In this document: positions 8,856 through 15,891 of the stretch, one piece after another
How the letters are laid out: each line of letters begins with the position of its first letter
How positions within the stretch are numbered: the first letter of the stretch is position 1
DNA from: Verrucomicrobiota bacterium
Lineage (GTDB): Bacteria; Verrucomicrobiota; Kiritimatiellia; Kiritimatiellales; Pontiellaceae
Reading direction: 5' to 3'
Assembly (NCBI GenBank): GCA_003532555.1
Contig: DOEU01000079.1
Span: 1 to 19,896, forward strand
Length of the DNA: 19,896 bases
Notes under the pieces: model-generated
Databases searched by the model: none
Told to the model about the DNA's origin: nothing
The model's input: the letters and a program-made list of their open reading frames with translations, nothing else
Position numbers and translations under genes: made by a program

Positions 8856-10250
8856 CTAATCCCCTTTAAATCGAATAAATAAAACGCCATTGGGTTGCAA
8901 CGTCACCATCGACCCAAAAGAAATATCAGCACCACCCCAAACATCCGCAAGATGATACGACTCACTCATCAAAGCCAACCGAGTCATATCCAACCTAAAC
9001 GAAACCGGCTCATCAAGACGATTAAAAACGCCTATCCAACCCTGATCTACAGTTCCCTTTTCGAAGGTGCGCCAAGTTTCCAGCCCTCCATCGTCAACCA
9101 AAAGCGAACCCATCACCCCATTTTGATTGCAAGCCAACATCTCCCTACCAGTAATCAATTTTAACGAAAAATCATCCAACGAAGGCAAATCGCCCCCCAT
9201 CATTAACGGCGATGCCGCCAACGCCCGCATCGTAATAAACGTCTCCATTTGCGGCTTCGTTAACTGGCACACCCGATGCACCCCCTTACCCGCCAAAGCG
9301 ATATCCCCCTTATCAAGTACCGTCTTACTTGCATCCTCACTCGGCGGTGACATCAACTGCAACTCGCCAAACGGAATCATATCCATATCAATCCAAAATC
9401 CCGGTTGCTCCTTACCCTCCCATTTTCGCCACGCCAAAAAACATGCATCAATATATCCCTGCTCATCCCATACATCCTTGGTCACACGCAGCATATTCGC
9501 CATCCGGAAAAAATCAATAGCCTCCGGATCCACCTGCCCACCCGGAGACAAACTCAACAACATCGGCTTGTCCAACTTCGCGATAGCTTTCGCCACCGCC
9601 TCCACTTCATCCGGATGCGGAACAATGTCATCATACTTGATCATATCCACACCCATCTCAGCCACATGCCGTATCAACCCATCATACCAAGCCTGCGCCC
9701 CCGGCTGACTCATATCCACCGCATAACAATAATCACACCACACACAATTCTCTTTCGGATCAGTCACCGCAATATCTCGCGCCGTGTATAAGGTTCCCTC
9801 AATCGGCAGATCCAACTCATACGCCTTCCGCGGAATCCCCCGCATCAAATGCACACCAAACTTCAACCCCAACGCATGGCAACGCTCCGCAATTGGCTTC
9901 AACCCATTCGGAAAATAAACCTTCGACGGTAAAAAATAACCAAAGCCATCAATCCGAACATCATGTGCATGCTTCTCCGCCGGAAAAATCGTCCCCTCCT
10001 GCAAGGCATACTCACCAAACCAACCATTATCGATCACAAAATATTCATACCCATACGGCTTCAACTTTTCCGCCATCGCCTCCAAATTATTAAACGCTGC
10101 CTGCTCATGCAGATACACCCCATAACTATCGAAACTATTCCAACCCATCGGCGGCGTCAAAGCCAACACGCTCTCAACCGGACGCTTCATCGCCCCTGCG
10201 CTCATCGATACACTTAACCCAAAAACCAATCCCACTAAAAAATATCTCAT
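8856..10250 (-). CDS. Secreted GH27-like alpha-galactosidase
   Basis: A 464-residue exported glycoside hydrolase of clan GH-D. A signal peptide covers residues 1-20. The barrel opens with TPPMGWNSFDSYG (residues 32-44), the family signature in which W is usual at the final aromatic position and F is found here. YFVIDNGWFG (70-79) is the next strand. The nucleophile is Asp207 in MIKYDD, and the acid/base is Asp259 in RVTKDVWD. ASPLMMGGDL (346-355) is the conserved loop after the barrel, and a beta-sandwich ends the protein. GH27 enzymes release terminal alpha-galactose, or less often alpha-N-acetylgalactosamine or beta-L-arabinopyranose. An insert of about 35 residues around 138-175 (with CVWCDYC) precedes the substrate-binding strand and may shape specificity. 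The start codon lies 1 nt after the stop of the upstream sulfatase, and the stop is 1 nt before the phosphatase start. Confidence 0.9.
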   Translation of the reverse strand: MRYFLVGLVFGLSVSMSAGAMKRPVESVLALTPPMGWNSFDSYGVYLHEQAAFNNLEAMAEKLKPYGYEYFVIDNGWFGEYALQEGTIFPAEKHAHDVRIDGFGYFLPSKVYFPNGLKPIAERCHALGLKFGVHLMRGIPRKAYELDLPIEGTLYTARDIAVTDPKENCVWCDYCYAVDMSQPGAQAWYDGLIRHVAEMGVDMIKYDDIVPHPDEVEAVAKAIAKLDKPMLLSLSPGGQVDPEAIDFFRMANMLRVTKDVWDEQGYIDACFLAWRKWEGKEQPGFWIDMDMIPFGELQLMSPPSEDASKTVLDKGDIALAGKGVHRVCQLTKPQMETFITMRALAASPLMMGGDLPSLDDFSLKLITGREMLACNQNGVMGSLLVDDGGLETWRTFEKGTVDQGWIGVFNRLDEPVSFRLDMTRLALMSESYHLADVWGGADISFGSMVTLQPNGVLFIRFKGD

Positions 10251-10251
10251 C

Positions 10252-11721
10252 TCACTTCTTCTCTACTTTTTTTTCGTGCGCTTTTTCCCAACGAATTAGA
10301 TTCTTCACCCGCTCCGGAAAATTAAACCGCTGAATCGGAGAAACCGTACGCGCCTCAGCCAACAACTGATCCAATTCCGCAACCACCTTCGGATACTCCG
10401 TAGCAACATTATGCTCTTCACCAATATCTCTGGACAGATCATAAAGTTCCAAGGGGGAATGCGGATCCACCGAAACATCATAACGCACCCCCTTCCACGA
10501 ACCCTTCCGAATAGCAACCCGTCCTCGCTTCTCATGAAATTCCCAATAGAGATACTCATGTGACTCCTGCCCCAGCTTACCAAACAATGTCGGAAGGAAA
10601 GAGATCCCATCGAGCCCACTCGGCACATTCACCTTCGCTATCTCCGCCACTGTCGGCATCACATCCCAAAAAGCAGAAAGATGGTCCGTCCGACTACCCG
10701 CAGCCACCTGCCCCGGCCACCAAGCAATCATTGGAACCCGAATGCCGCCCTCATATAAATCCCGCTTAAATCCACGCAACGGACCATTCGAATCAAAATA
10801 AACTGGATCATGCCCTGCCTCCTGATGCGGTCCATTATCCGACGTAAAAACAATCAACGTATCCTCCGAAAGACCCAACTCCTCCAACTTCACAACAATA
10901 TCGCCCACATAATCATCCAGATTATTCACCATCGCCGCAAATGCGGCGTGCCCCTCCAGTTGCGATCCATACGCAAATTTGCGAAAATCAGGTCCCTCAT
11001 CCGTACCCAAATACGAGCTCTCGGGAAGAAATTTACCCCGATATTTCTCCATATACTCCTCCGGAGCAAACATCTCCGCATGCGGCTGGATCAATGCATA
11101 AAAACAGTAAAACGGCCTATCTTTATTTGTCTGAATAAACGACATCACCTCATCATGAATCAACTTCGGTCCATACGCCTCCGTCTCCATGCCAAAATTA
11201 CCCCACAATAATTCGCGACGATCATCATCCCACAAATAATAAGGATAATAATGGTGCGCATGTCGCTGACAATTATACCCATAAAATCGATCAAAACCCA
11301 TCCGTAAAGGCTCGCTCACCGAACCCGGAGCACCCAGGCCCCACTTGCCAAACAACCCCGTCGTATAGCCCGCATCCTTGAGCATCTGCGCCATCGTAAA
11401 TGTATCCGCCGGCATCGCCTGCTGTCCCTCCGGAACCACCTCCGAATTACCCCGAACTACCGAATGACCCGTATGTTTCCCTGTCATCAACGCACAGCGC
11501 GACGGCGCACACACCGTTGCACCCGAATAATGTTGCGTAAACAACATCCCCTCCCGCGCCAGCCGATCAATGTGAGGTGTCTCAAAATGCGTCTGCCCCA
11601 AACAGCTCAGATCTCCATAGCCCAGATCATCCGCTAAAATATAGATAATATTCGGCAACCGCTCCCCATGCGCCACACCACCCATCAAAAAAACCACACA
11701 CAAAAACAAGCATCTCATCAT
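10252..11721 (-). CDS. Secreted arylsulfatase, type I (arylsulfatase A/GALNS-like), first gene of the operon
   Basis: A 489-residue exported sulfatase. ATG 11721 (followed by a second ATG) has AAGGAG 4 nt upstream; an in-frame ATG 66 bases earlier gives an Arg/Cys-rich extension with no ribosome site. Residues 1-19 are a signal peptide. The active site is clear: Asp31-Asp32 in ADDLGYGDLS, Cys71 in CAPSR with CALMTGKHTGH (formylglycine site), FGKWGLG (124-130), and TSDNGPH (293-299). The DDLGYGDL opening and the HTGHSVVRGN segment are typical of the large arylsulfatase A-like group common in PVC bacteria; an S1_20-like assignment, which would suit galactose sulfates, is only a guess. It differs from the two other sulfatases of the cluster in every signature loop, so it probably removes a different sulfate. 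The C-terminal Lys/Glu-rich tail (KKVEKK) is short. Confidence 0.93.
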   Translation of the reverse strand: MMRCLFLCVVFLMGGVAHGERLPNIIYILADDLGYGDLSCLGQTHFETPHIDRLAREGMLFTQHYSGATVCAPSRCALMTGKHTGHSVVRGNSEVVPEGQQAMPADTFTMAQMLKDAGYTTGLFGKWGLGAPGSVSEPLRMGFDRFYGYNCQRHAHHYYPYYLWDDDRRELLWGNFGMETEAYGPKLIHDEVMSFIQTNKDRPFYCFYALIQPHAEMFAPEEYMEKYRGKFLPESSYLGTDEGPDFRKFAYGSQLEGHAAFAAMVNNLDDYVGDIVVKLEELGLSEDTLIVFTSDNGPHQEAGHDPVYFDSNGPLRGFKRDLYEGGIRVPMIAWWPGQVAAGSRTDHLSAFWDVMPTVAEIAKVNVPSGLDGISFLPTLFGKLGQESHEYLYWEFHEKRGRVAIRKGSWKGVRYDVSVDPHSPLELYDLSRDIGEEHNVATEYPKVVAELDQLLAEARTVSPIQRFNFPERVKNLIRWEKAHEKKVEKK

Positions 11722-11725
11722 CAAA

Positions 11726-11731
11726 CTCCTT
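11726..11731 (-). promoter_or_regulatory. Ribosome binding site that fixes the arylsulfatase start
   Basis: AAGGAG on the minus strand lies 4 nt before ATG 11721. It is the best Shine-Dalgarno match in the carbohydrate cluster and excludes the longer reading from 11787. Confidence 0.8.
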
Positions 11732-11805
11732 AAGGAAATCCGGTAAGCAGCTCTCCGTATACACGCACACGTATAGAAACGTTGCATGAACAGAAAGTTT
11801 TAAAA

Positions 11806-11832
11806 ATATTAAAGAAAATTAACAGACTTCAA
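11806..11832 (-). promoter_or_regulatory. Candidate promoter of the sulfatase/glycosidase operon
   Basis: On the minus strand TTGAAG (11827-11832) and TAATAT (11806-11811) are separated by 15 bp inside a very A/T-rich tract, about 85 bp before the arylsulfatase ATG. The spacer is 2 bp shorter than usual and the boxes are imperfect. Immediately upstream lie two small inverted repeats, CGAAAGTTCG (11833-11842) and CGAATCATTCG (11841-11851), which could be a regulator site. No regulator gene is in the window. Confidence 0.3.
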
Positions 11833-11840
11833 CGAAAGTT

Positions 11841-11851
11841 CGAATCATTCG
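11841..11851. repeat. Small palindrome CGAATCATTCG, possible operator
   Basis: An 11 bp perfect inverted repeat with a single central base, next to an overlapping CGAAAGTTCG inverted repeat and directly upstream of the candidate operon promoter. The position suits an operator, but sequences this short arise by chance. Confidence 0.25.
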
Positions 11852-11859
11852 ATGAAAAA

Positions 11860-12217
11860 AATCAACACTGCAGTAACCCGACTTGAGCGGACCTCCTTGC
11901 CAGACAAGAGCGTATCTACGTCTAAAAATCGCGGATTAAAGAGCCCCTTTTCCGATTACCACAACATCAATGTACGTTATAAGTTCCTTGCCGATTTTCT
12001 CCATCTTTTCCGAAAGTTCCCTTAACTCAAAGCTACCTACGCTCACTCTCCTCCAGCCGCTCCAGAGCCCGCAATGCGGCTTATCGTATCGGCAAACTCG
12101 CCGACGCTACCACAGCCTTTAATAAGACTCGATTAGCCAAGTTGTAGCTCGTACCGCTTTACCCACGGAATTATTTGAAAAATGGAAAATTCATCTACGC
12201 TTGGCAAGCGACAATCT
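11860..12217. other. Intergenic region with broken open-frame fragments
   Basis: Between xerC and the carbohydrate operon no complete gene is visible. On the plus strand two open stretches in different frames look protein-like: one around 11946-12020 reads PFSDYHNINVRYKFLADFLH and continues LFRKF, and another around 12021-12147 includes NAAYRIGKLADATTAFNK and ends TRLAKL at a TAG. Joining them needs a frameshift. Neither has a start codon with a ribosome site. A weak stem-loop, CGCTTGGCAAGCG (12198-12210), lies just after the xerC stop with no T-run. The region could hold a decayed gene or only promoter and untranslated sequence. Confidence 0.35.
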
Positions 12218-13183
12218 TTAGGAATGCTGCCCCAAGGGATGCGCTCGATCATAAACCTCTTTCAACCGCTCAATAGAAACATGCGTATAAATTTGAGTCG
12301 TCGATAACGACGCATGACCCAACAGCTCCTGCACTGCCCGAAGTTCCGCCCCCTCATTGAGCATATGCGTTGCAAAGCTATGCCGTAAACTATGGGGTGT
12401 CAGCTCTGGGTTCAATCCACGCGCCACCAAATATTTTTTCATCATACGCTCTACCGAACGCACCGAAAGCGACCCCCCTTTTCGGTTCAAAAAAAGCGGA
12501 CGAGGCTCCACCTGACCCCACGCATGCATGAGTTGAACCTCATCACGTACTTTCATCGCTTCTCGCAATGCTTTAATCGCAAAACTGCCCAACGGACACA
12601 ACCGCTCTTTCTTGCCTTTTCCACGCACTCGCGCCGAGCCACCGATTAAATCCAACTGCGACTCCGTTAGCTGAACCAACTCATTCACCCGCATTCCCGT
12701 GCTATACAACAATTCTAGAATCGCCCGATCTCTCACGCCTGCATAGCTCTTCCATGCCTTCTGGACCGGTGTATCCCTCTCCCGTGAAATACTCATCTGA
12801 ACCGGAGCTTCTAATAAAAGAATGGCTTCATCCGTACTTAATACCTTCGGTAAGGCTCTTCCTTTTCGAGGCGAACTCAATCCTTTGAACGGATTTTTAT
12901 CAAGCCGATTGGAACGAACCAGAAAATGATAAAATGATCGCATCGCAGAAAGTTTTCGCGCAGTGGTCGAAGGTGCCATATCCATTTTCTGAAAATGGAT
13001 CAAATAAGCACGAGCATCATACCGATCTACATCAGCCCATGCAAAAGGCGCTGGAGCATCGGCCCCCCACTTCTTCTCACAAAACTGACGGATATCGATT
13101 AGATAATTCTGAATCGTATGCGTCGAAGCATCTTTTTCGCCTTCAAGGTAGCGAACAAATTCAGCCATATCCGGATCATCCAT
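12218..13183 (-). CDS. xerC: Tyrosine recombinase XerC/XerD type
   Basis: A 321-residue cytoplasmic site-specific recombinase, expected to resolve chromosome dimers at dif with a partner Xer protein. The N-terminal SAM-like core-binding domain covers residues 4-98 (STTARKLSAMRSFYHFL). The catalytic domain carries all active-site residues: Arg165 (STGMRVNEL), Lys189 (VRGKGKKERLCPLG), His264 and Arg267 (HSLRHSFATHML), His290 (LLGHASLSTTQ) and nucleophile Tyr299 (QIYTHVS). It is about 20 residues longer than E. coli XerC/XerD because of a segment at about 128-148 (MSISRERDTPVQKAWKS) before the first catalytic arginine. Whether it is the XerC or XerD partner cannot be told by eye. The ATG at 13183 follows the topA TAG with no gap, so the two genes are almost certainly co-transcribed and coupled. 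Other bacteria also place topA and xerC close together. Confidence 0.93.
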   Translation of the reverse strand: MDDPDMAEFVRYLEGEKDASTHTIQNYLIDIRQFCEKKWGADAPAPFAWADVDRYDARAYLIHFQKMDMAPSTTARKLSAMRSFYHFLVRSNRLDKNPFKGLSSPRKGRALPKVLSTDEAILLLEAPVQMSISRERDTPVQKAWKSYAGVRDRAILELLYSTGMRVNELVQLTESQLDLIGGSARVRGKGKKERLCPLGSFAIKALREAMKVRDEVQLMHAWGQVEPRPLFLNRKGGSLSVRSVERMMKKYLVARGLNPELTPHSLRHSFATHMLNEGAELRAVQELLGHASLSTTQIYTHVSIERLKEVYDRAHPLGQHS

Positions 13184-15736
13184 CTAGGCATTGCTCTCCG
13201 TTTTTTTCGTTTTTGGTTTTCGAGGAGCGGGGAGCCCTAATTCCTCCTGCCTAGCTGCATAGCTAGGTATCTGCACCGCATAACGTGCTACCATCTTTTT
13301 CAATGCCACCAACTGCCGCTCGCTCAATGCTCCCTTGCTCTTAAACTGGCTCGCCAAAGAATCATAGAACGATCGATCATTATACTCTCGCTTTCCCCGC
13401 TTCGTAGGCTCTGCCCACTCCACAATCTGCTCCATCATCTCCAACACCGGAGCGGTCGTAGGATCTGCATTAGCCGCCGCTTGCTCCCCTAACTTTAATT
13501 CCGCTTTGATCTCTTCAAAATTCTCAATCTGCTCTCCATATTTTCCTACCAACGAATCCAGAAATGCCACCTGCCGATCACTCAACCTTTTGCCCATCGT
13601 CACCTGCTCACCCAATGACTTTACAAACTTGCTATCATCATACACCCGCTTGCCCGCTTGCGTCGGCTCTTCAAACTTGATCCCCTGCAACAAAGCCAAC
13701 TTACGCGGCGTATCTTCACGCACCGCTTCCGGCTCCGCTAACTCCAACTCGGAAACAAACGCTTCCGGAATCTGATGATAGTAGCGACAACACATTTTAA
13801 AGAGCATCTCTCCCTGTCTCTTCGAAAGCAGCTCTCCTGCTTCCGCGGTCTCTTTCACATCGGTAAATGTCTTGTGATCATCATACGTTCGCTTCGCAGT
13901 TTTCACCGGCTCGGCCCATGACTGAACATGTGAAAGTGCCTCCAAACAACGCGTAACCCATGCCACATCTGCTGTCTCTTGTGCATGATCAATCCACTCC
14001 AATAATGAAGGGTAAAATGCCTCCATCATCTGCGTCCACTCTACCCGGCCTGCTTCAACTTCATCCAGCCGCGCTTCCATATCCGCCGTAAAATTCACCT
14101 CAAACAGATCCGTTTTATTTCCACTTTTCAGCTTCAGCTCGGTTCGTTGCACTAAACCAACCAGTTCGCGACCCAATGCCGTTGGCACCAAGGAACGCTT
14201 TACCTTTTCAACATACTCACGCTCATCCAACTTCGACATAATCGCTGCATATGTACTGGGACGACCCACGCCATTCTCCTCCAAAGCTTTAATCAACGCC
14301 GCCTCTGAATACCTCGCCACGGGCTTGGTCTCTTTCTGTTCCGTTAACCAATCCAGCACATCCAATGCTTCCTCTTTCTCCAATGGTGGAATTTGCCCCT
14401 CTTCCTCCGCCTCATCTCCCTGTTTCGGACGATCTGCCGCTGCTTCCATACCACTCACCTTCATATATCCTGGGAAAAGAATATCCGAAGATGTCGCCCG
14501 AAAGAGATACACATTTTCCCGCCCTACCGTCGCCTCAACTGTTCGACGCGCAATCCGTGCCGGTACCATCTGACTCGAAACAAACCTGTTCCAAATCAGC
14601 GTATATAACTTTTGTTCTGCCGGCTCTAACTTCATACCTTCCGTGCCCGGACGTGCCGCCACATTAGTCGGACGAATGGCTTCATGCGCCTCCTGCGCTG
14701 CGGCTCCTTTGCGGCTATATATATTTGGTTTTTCTGGGATATATTCTTTTCCATAGGTCGATTCAATAAATGTCCGACACTCGGTTTGCGCACTTTGAGC
14801 AATATTAAATGAATCCGTTCGCATATAGGTAATCAGCCCACTCTCATACAACTTTTGAGCTAGTCCCATCGTACGAGCCGGTGCAAAACTCAACGTCCCT
14901 GAAGCCGACTGCTGCAATGTACTTGTAATAAATGGAGGTCGCGCACTCCGCTTCACCTCTTTCGTCGCAATATCCGAAACCCGTAACTCATCATTTTCCA
15001 GCTCCGCCTGAATAGTCGCTAACTGCTCCGCACTCTTCACCGCTCCCGGTAATAATTTACGATCCTTTGTTCCGACCGGCTCATCATTGATACGTGCCAA
15101 CTTCAATAAAAATCGATCCAATGGATCCTGCTGTTTTCGCACCTCAGCCCCCATAGTAAAATAGGTTTCCGGTGAAAAGTCCTCAATCTCCAACTCCCGC
15201 TCCACAACCAACCGTAACGCAACCGTCTGAACGCGCCCCACGCTATTTGCACCTCGAATCTGCCGTCGCACTACCGGTGAGCCTTGAAAACCAACCAACC
15301 GATCTAGAACACGCCTTGCTTGCTGTGCATTTACTCGATCCATATCAATTTTTTGCGGGGTATCAAACGCCGCCAAAATTGCCGACTTTGTAATCTCATT
15401 GTAGGTCACCCGATAGAAATTATCTTCCGAAACCGTCTTCTTCAATGTTTCAAACAGATGCCATGCAATCGCCTCACCTTCTCGGTCAGGATCGGGCGCT
15501 AGATAGACGCTATCACACGTCTTCGCAACGTCCTTTAGTTCCTTCAAAATTTTCTTACCTCGCGTCGTCTCGGTGTATTCTGCCTTAAATCCTTTTTCAG
15601 GATCTACTCCCAATTTTTTAGGCGGTAAATCCCGAACATGACCCACCGAAGCCTTCACCACATAAGACGAACCTAAAAACGAATTAATCTTCTTCGCCTT
15701 TGCAGGCGACTCTACAATAACCAAACTCTTGCTCAT
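13184..15736 (-). CDS. topA: DNA topoisomerase I (TopA) with a three-repeat C-terminus
   Basis: An 850-residue type IA topoisomerase, which relaxes negatively supercoiled DNA by passing strands through a transient 5'-phosphotyrosine break. The Toprim domain starts at residue 4 (LVIVESPAKAKKI, Glu9) and has Asp82, Asp84 and Glu86 in DPDREGEA. The active-site Tyr304 is in LITYMRTDS. SAEQ, PPFITSTLQQ and the GVGRPSTYAAI loop (489-499) are all conserved. The catalytic core ends near residue 580. Instead of the usual Cys4 zinc ribbons, the C-terminal 250 residues hold three related modules (see the repeat entry) and a Lys-rich tail (PRKPKTKKTE). The ATG has GGAGAG 5 nt upstream and a TATAAT box about 50 bp upstream. 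xerC begins at the stop codon. Confidence 0.97.
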   Translation of the reverse strand: MSKSLVIVESPAKAKKINSFLGSSYVVKASVGHVRDLPPKKLGVDPEKGFKAEYTETTRGKKILKELKDVAKTCDSVYLAPDPDREGEAIAWHLFETLKKTVSEDNFYRVTYNEITKSAILAAFDTPQKIDMDRVNAQQARRVLDRLVGFQGSPVVRRQIRGANSVGRVQTVALRLVVERELEIEDFSPETYFTMGAEVRKQQDPLDRFLLKLARINDEPVGTKDRKLLPGAVKSAEQLATIQAELENDELRVSDIATKEVKRSARPPFITSTLQQSASGTLSFAPARTMGLAQKLYESGLITYMRTDSFNIAQSAQTECRTFIESTYGKEYIPEKPNIYSRKGAAAQEAHEAIRPTNVAARPGTEGMKLEPAEQKLYTLIWNRFVSSQMVPARIARRTVEATVGRENVYLFRATSSDILFPGYMKVSGMEAAADRPKQGDEAEEEGQIPPLEKEEALDVLDWLTEQKETKPVARYSEAALIKALEENGVGRPSTYAAIMSKLDEREYVEKVKRSLVPTALGRELVGLVQRTELKLKSGNKTDLFEVNFTADMEARLDEVEAGRVEWTQMMEAFYPSLLEWIDHAQETADVAWVTRCLEALSHVQSWAEPVKTAKRTYDDHKTFTDVKETAEAGELLSKRQGEMLFKMCCRYYHQIPEAFVSELELAEPEAVREDTPRKLALLQGIKFEEPTQAGKRVYDDSKFVKSLGEQVTMGKRLSDRQVAFLDSLVGKYGEQIENFEEIKAELKLGEQAAANADPTTAPVLEMMEQIVEWAEPTKRGKREYNDRSFYDSLASQFKSKGALSERQLVALKKMVARYAVQIPSYAARQEELGLPAPRKPKTKKTESNA
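13256..13918 (-). repeat. Three protein-level repeats in the TopA C-terminus
   Basis: Modules at TopA residues 607-660, 688-741 and 774-827 share one pattern: (W/F)xEPxxxxKRxYxD, about 8 residues to a hydrophobic patch, then (G/K)xxLSxRQ, a short helix, and (R/K)Y(x)xQI. The spacing between copies is 81 and 86 residues. None contains a Cys pair. The first copy has KRTYDD and LLSKRQ, the second KRVYDD and RLSDRQ, the third KREYND and ALSERQ. By position they replace the zinc-ribbon DNA-binding domains of other TopA proteins. Confidence 0.85.
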
Positions 15737-15741
15737 TGCTA

Positions 15742-15789
15742 CTCTCCACTTTTTTAAAATTTTTATGACTTATCGAATGCTACATTATA
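15742..15789 (-). promoter_or_regulatory. Candidate topA-xerC promoter and ribosome site
   Basis: A perfect TATAAT (minus strand, 15784-15789) would start transcription about 40 nt before the topA ATG. No good -35 box is found 16-18 bp further upstream, where the sequence reads TAAGGC. GGAGAG at 15742-15747 is the ribosome site. No hairpin-plus-T-run terminator is seen between aroB and this box, so read-through from aroB is also possible. Confidence 0.4.
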
Positions 15790-15891
15790 CTTCGATAAAA
15801 AAATACGCCTTATGATTCCCCGCTGAAACTGGTCGCAGTCTACTATAAAATGGTTACGCTCATAAATTCTGCACAATTTCTTAAGTTTGCA

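Noticed and set aside
9127..9708. Plus-strand open frame of 193 codons opposite the GH27 gene
   Set aside because: It is antisense to a gene with all GH27 catalytic motifs, its translation has no domain pattern, and it has no ribosome site.
11889..11900. ACCTCCTT on the plus strand (AAGGAGGT on the minus strand)
   Set aside because: It looks like a 16S 3' end or a very strong ribosome site, but no rRNA sequence surrounds it and no start codon leading into a lasting frame lies at the right distance.
12198..12210. CGCTTGGCAAGCG stem-loop just after xerC as a terminator
   Set aside because: The stem is only 5 bp and no T-run follows on the minus strand.
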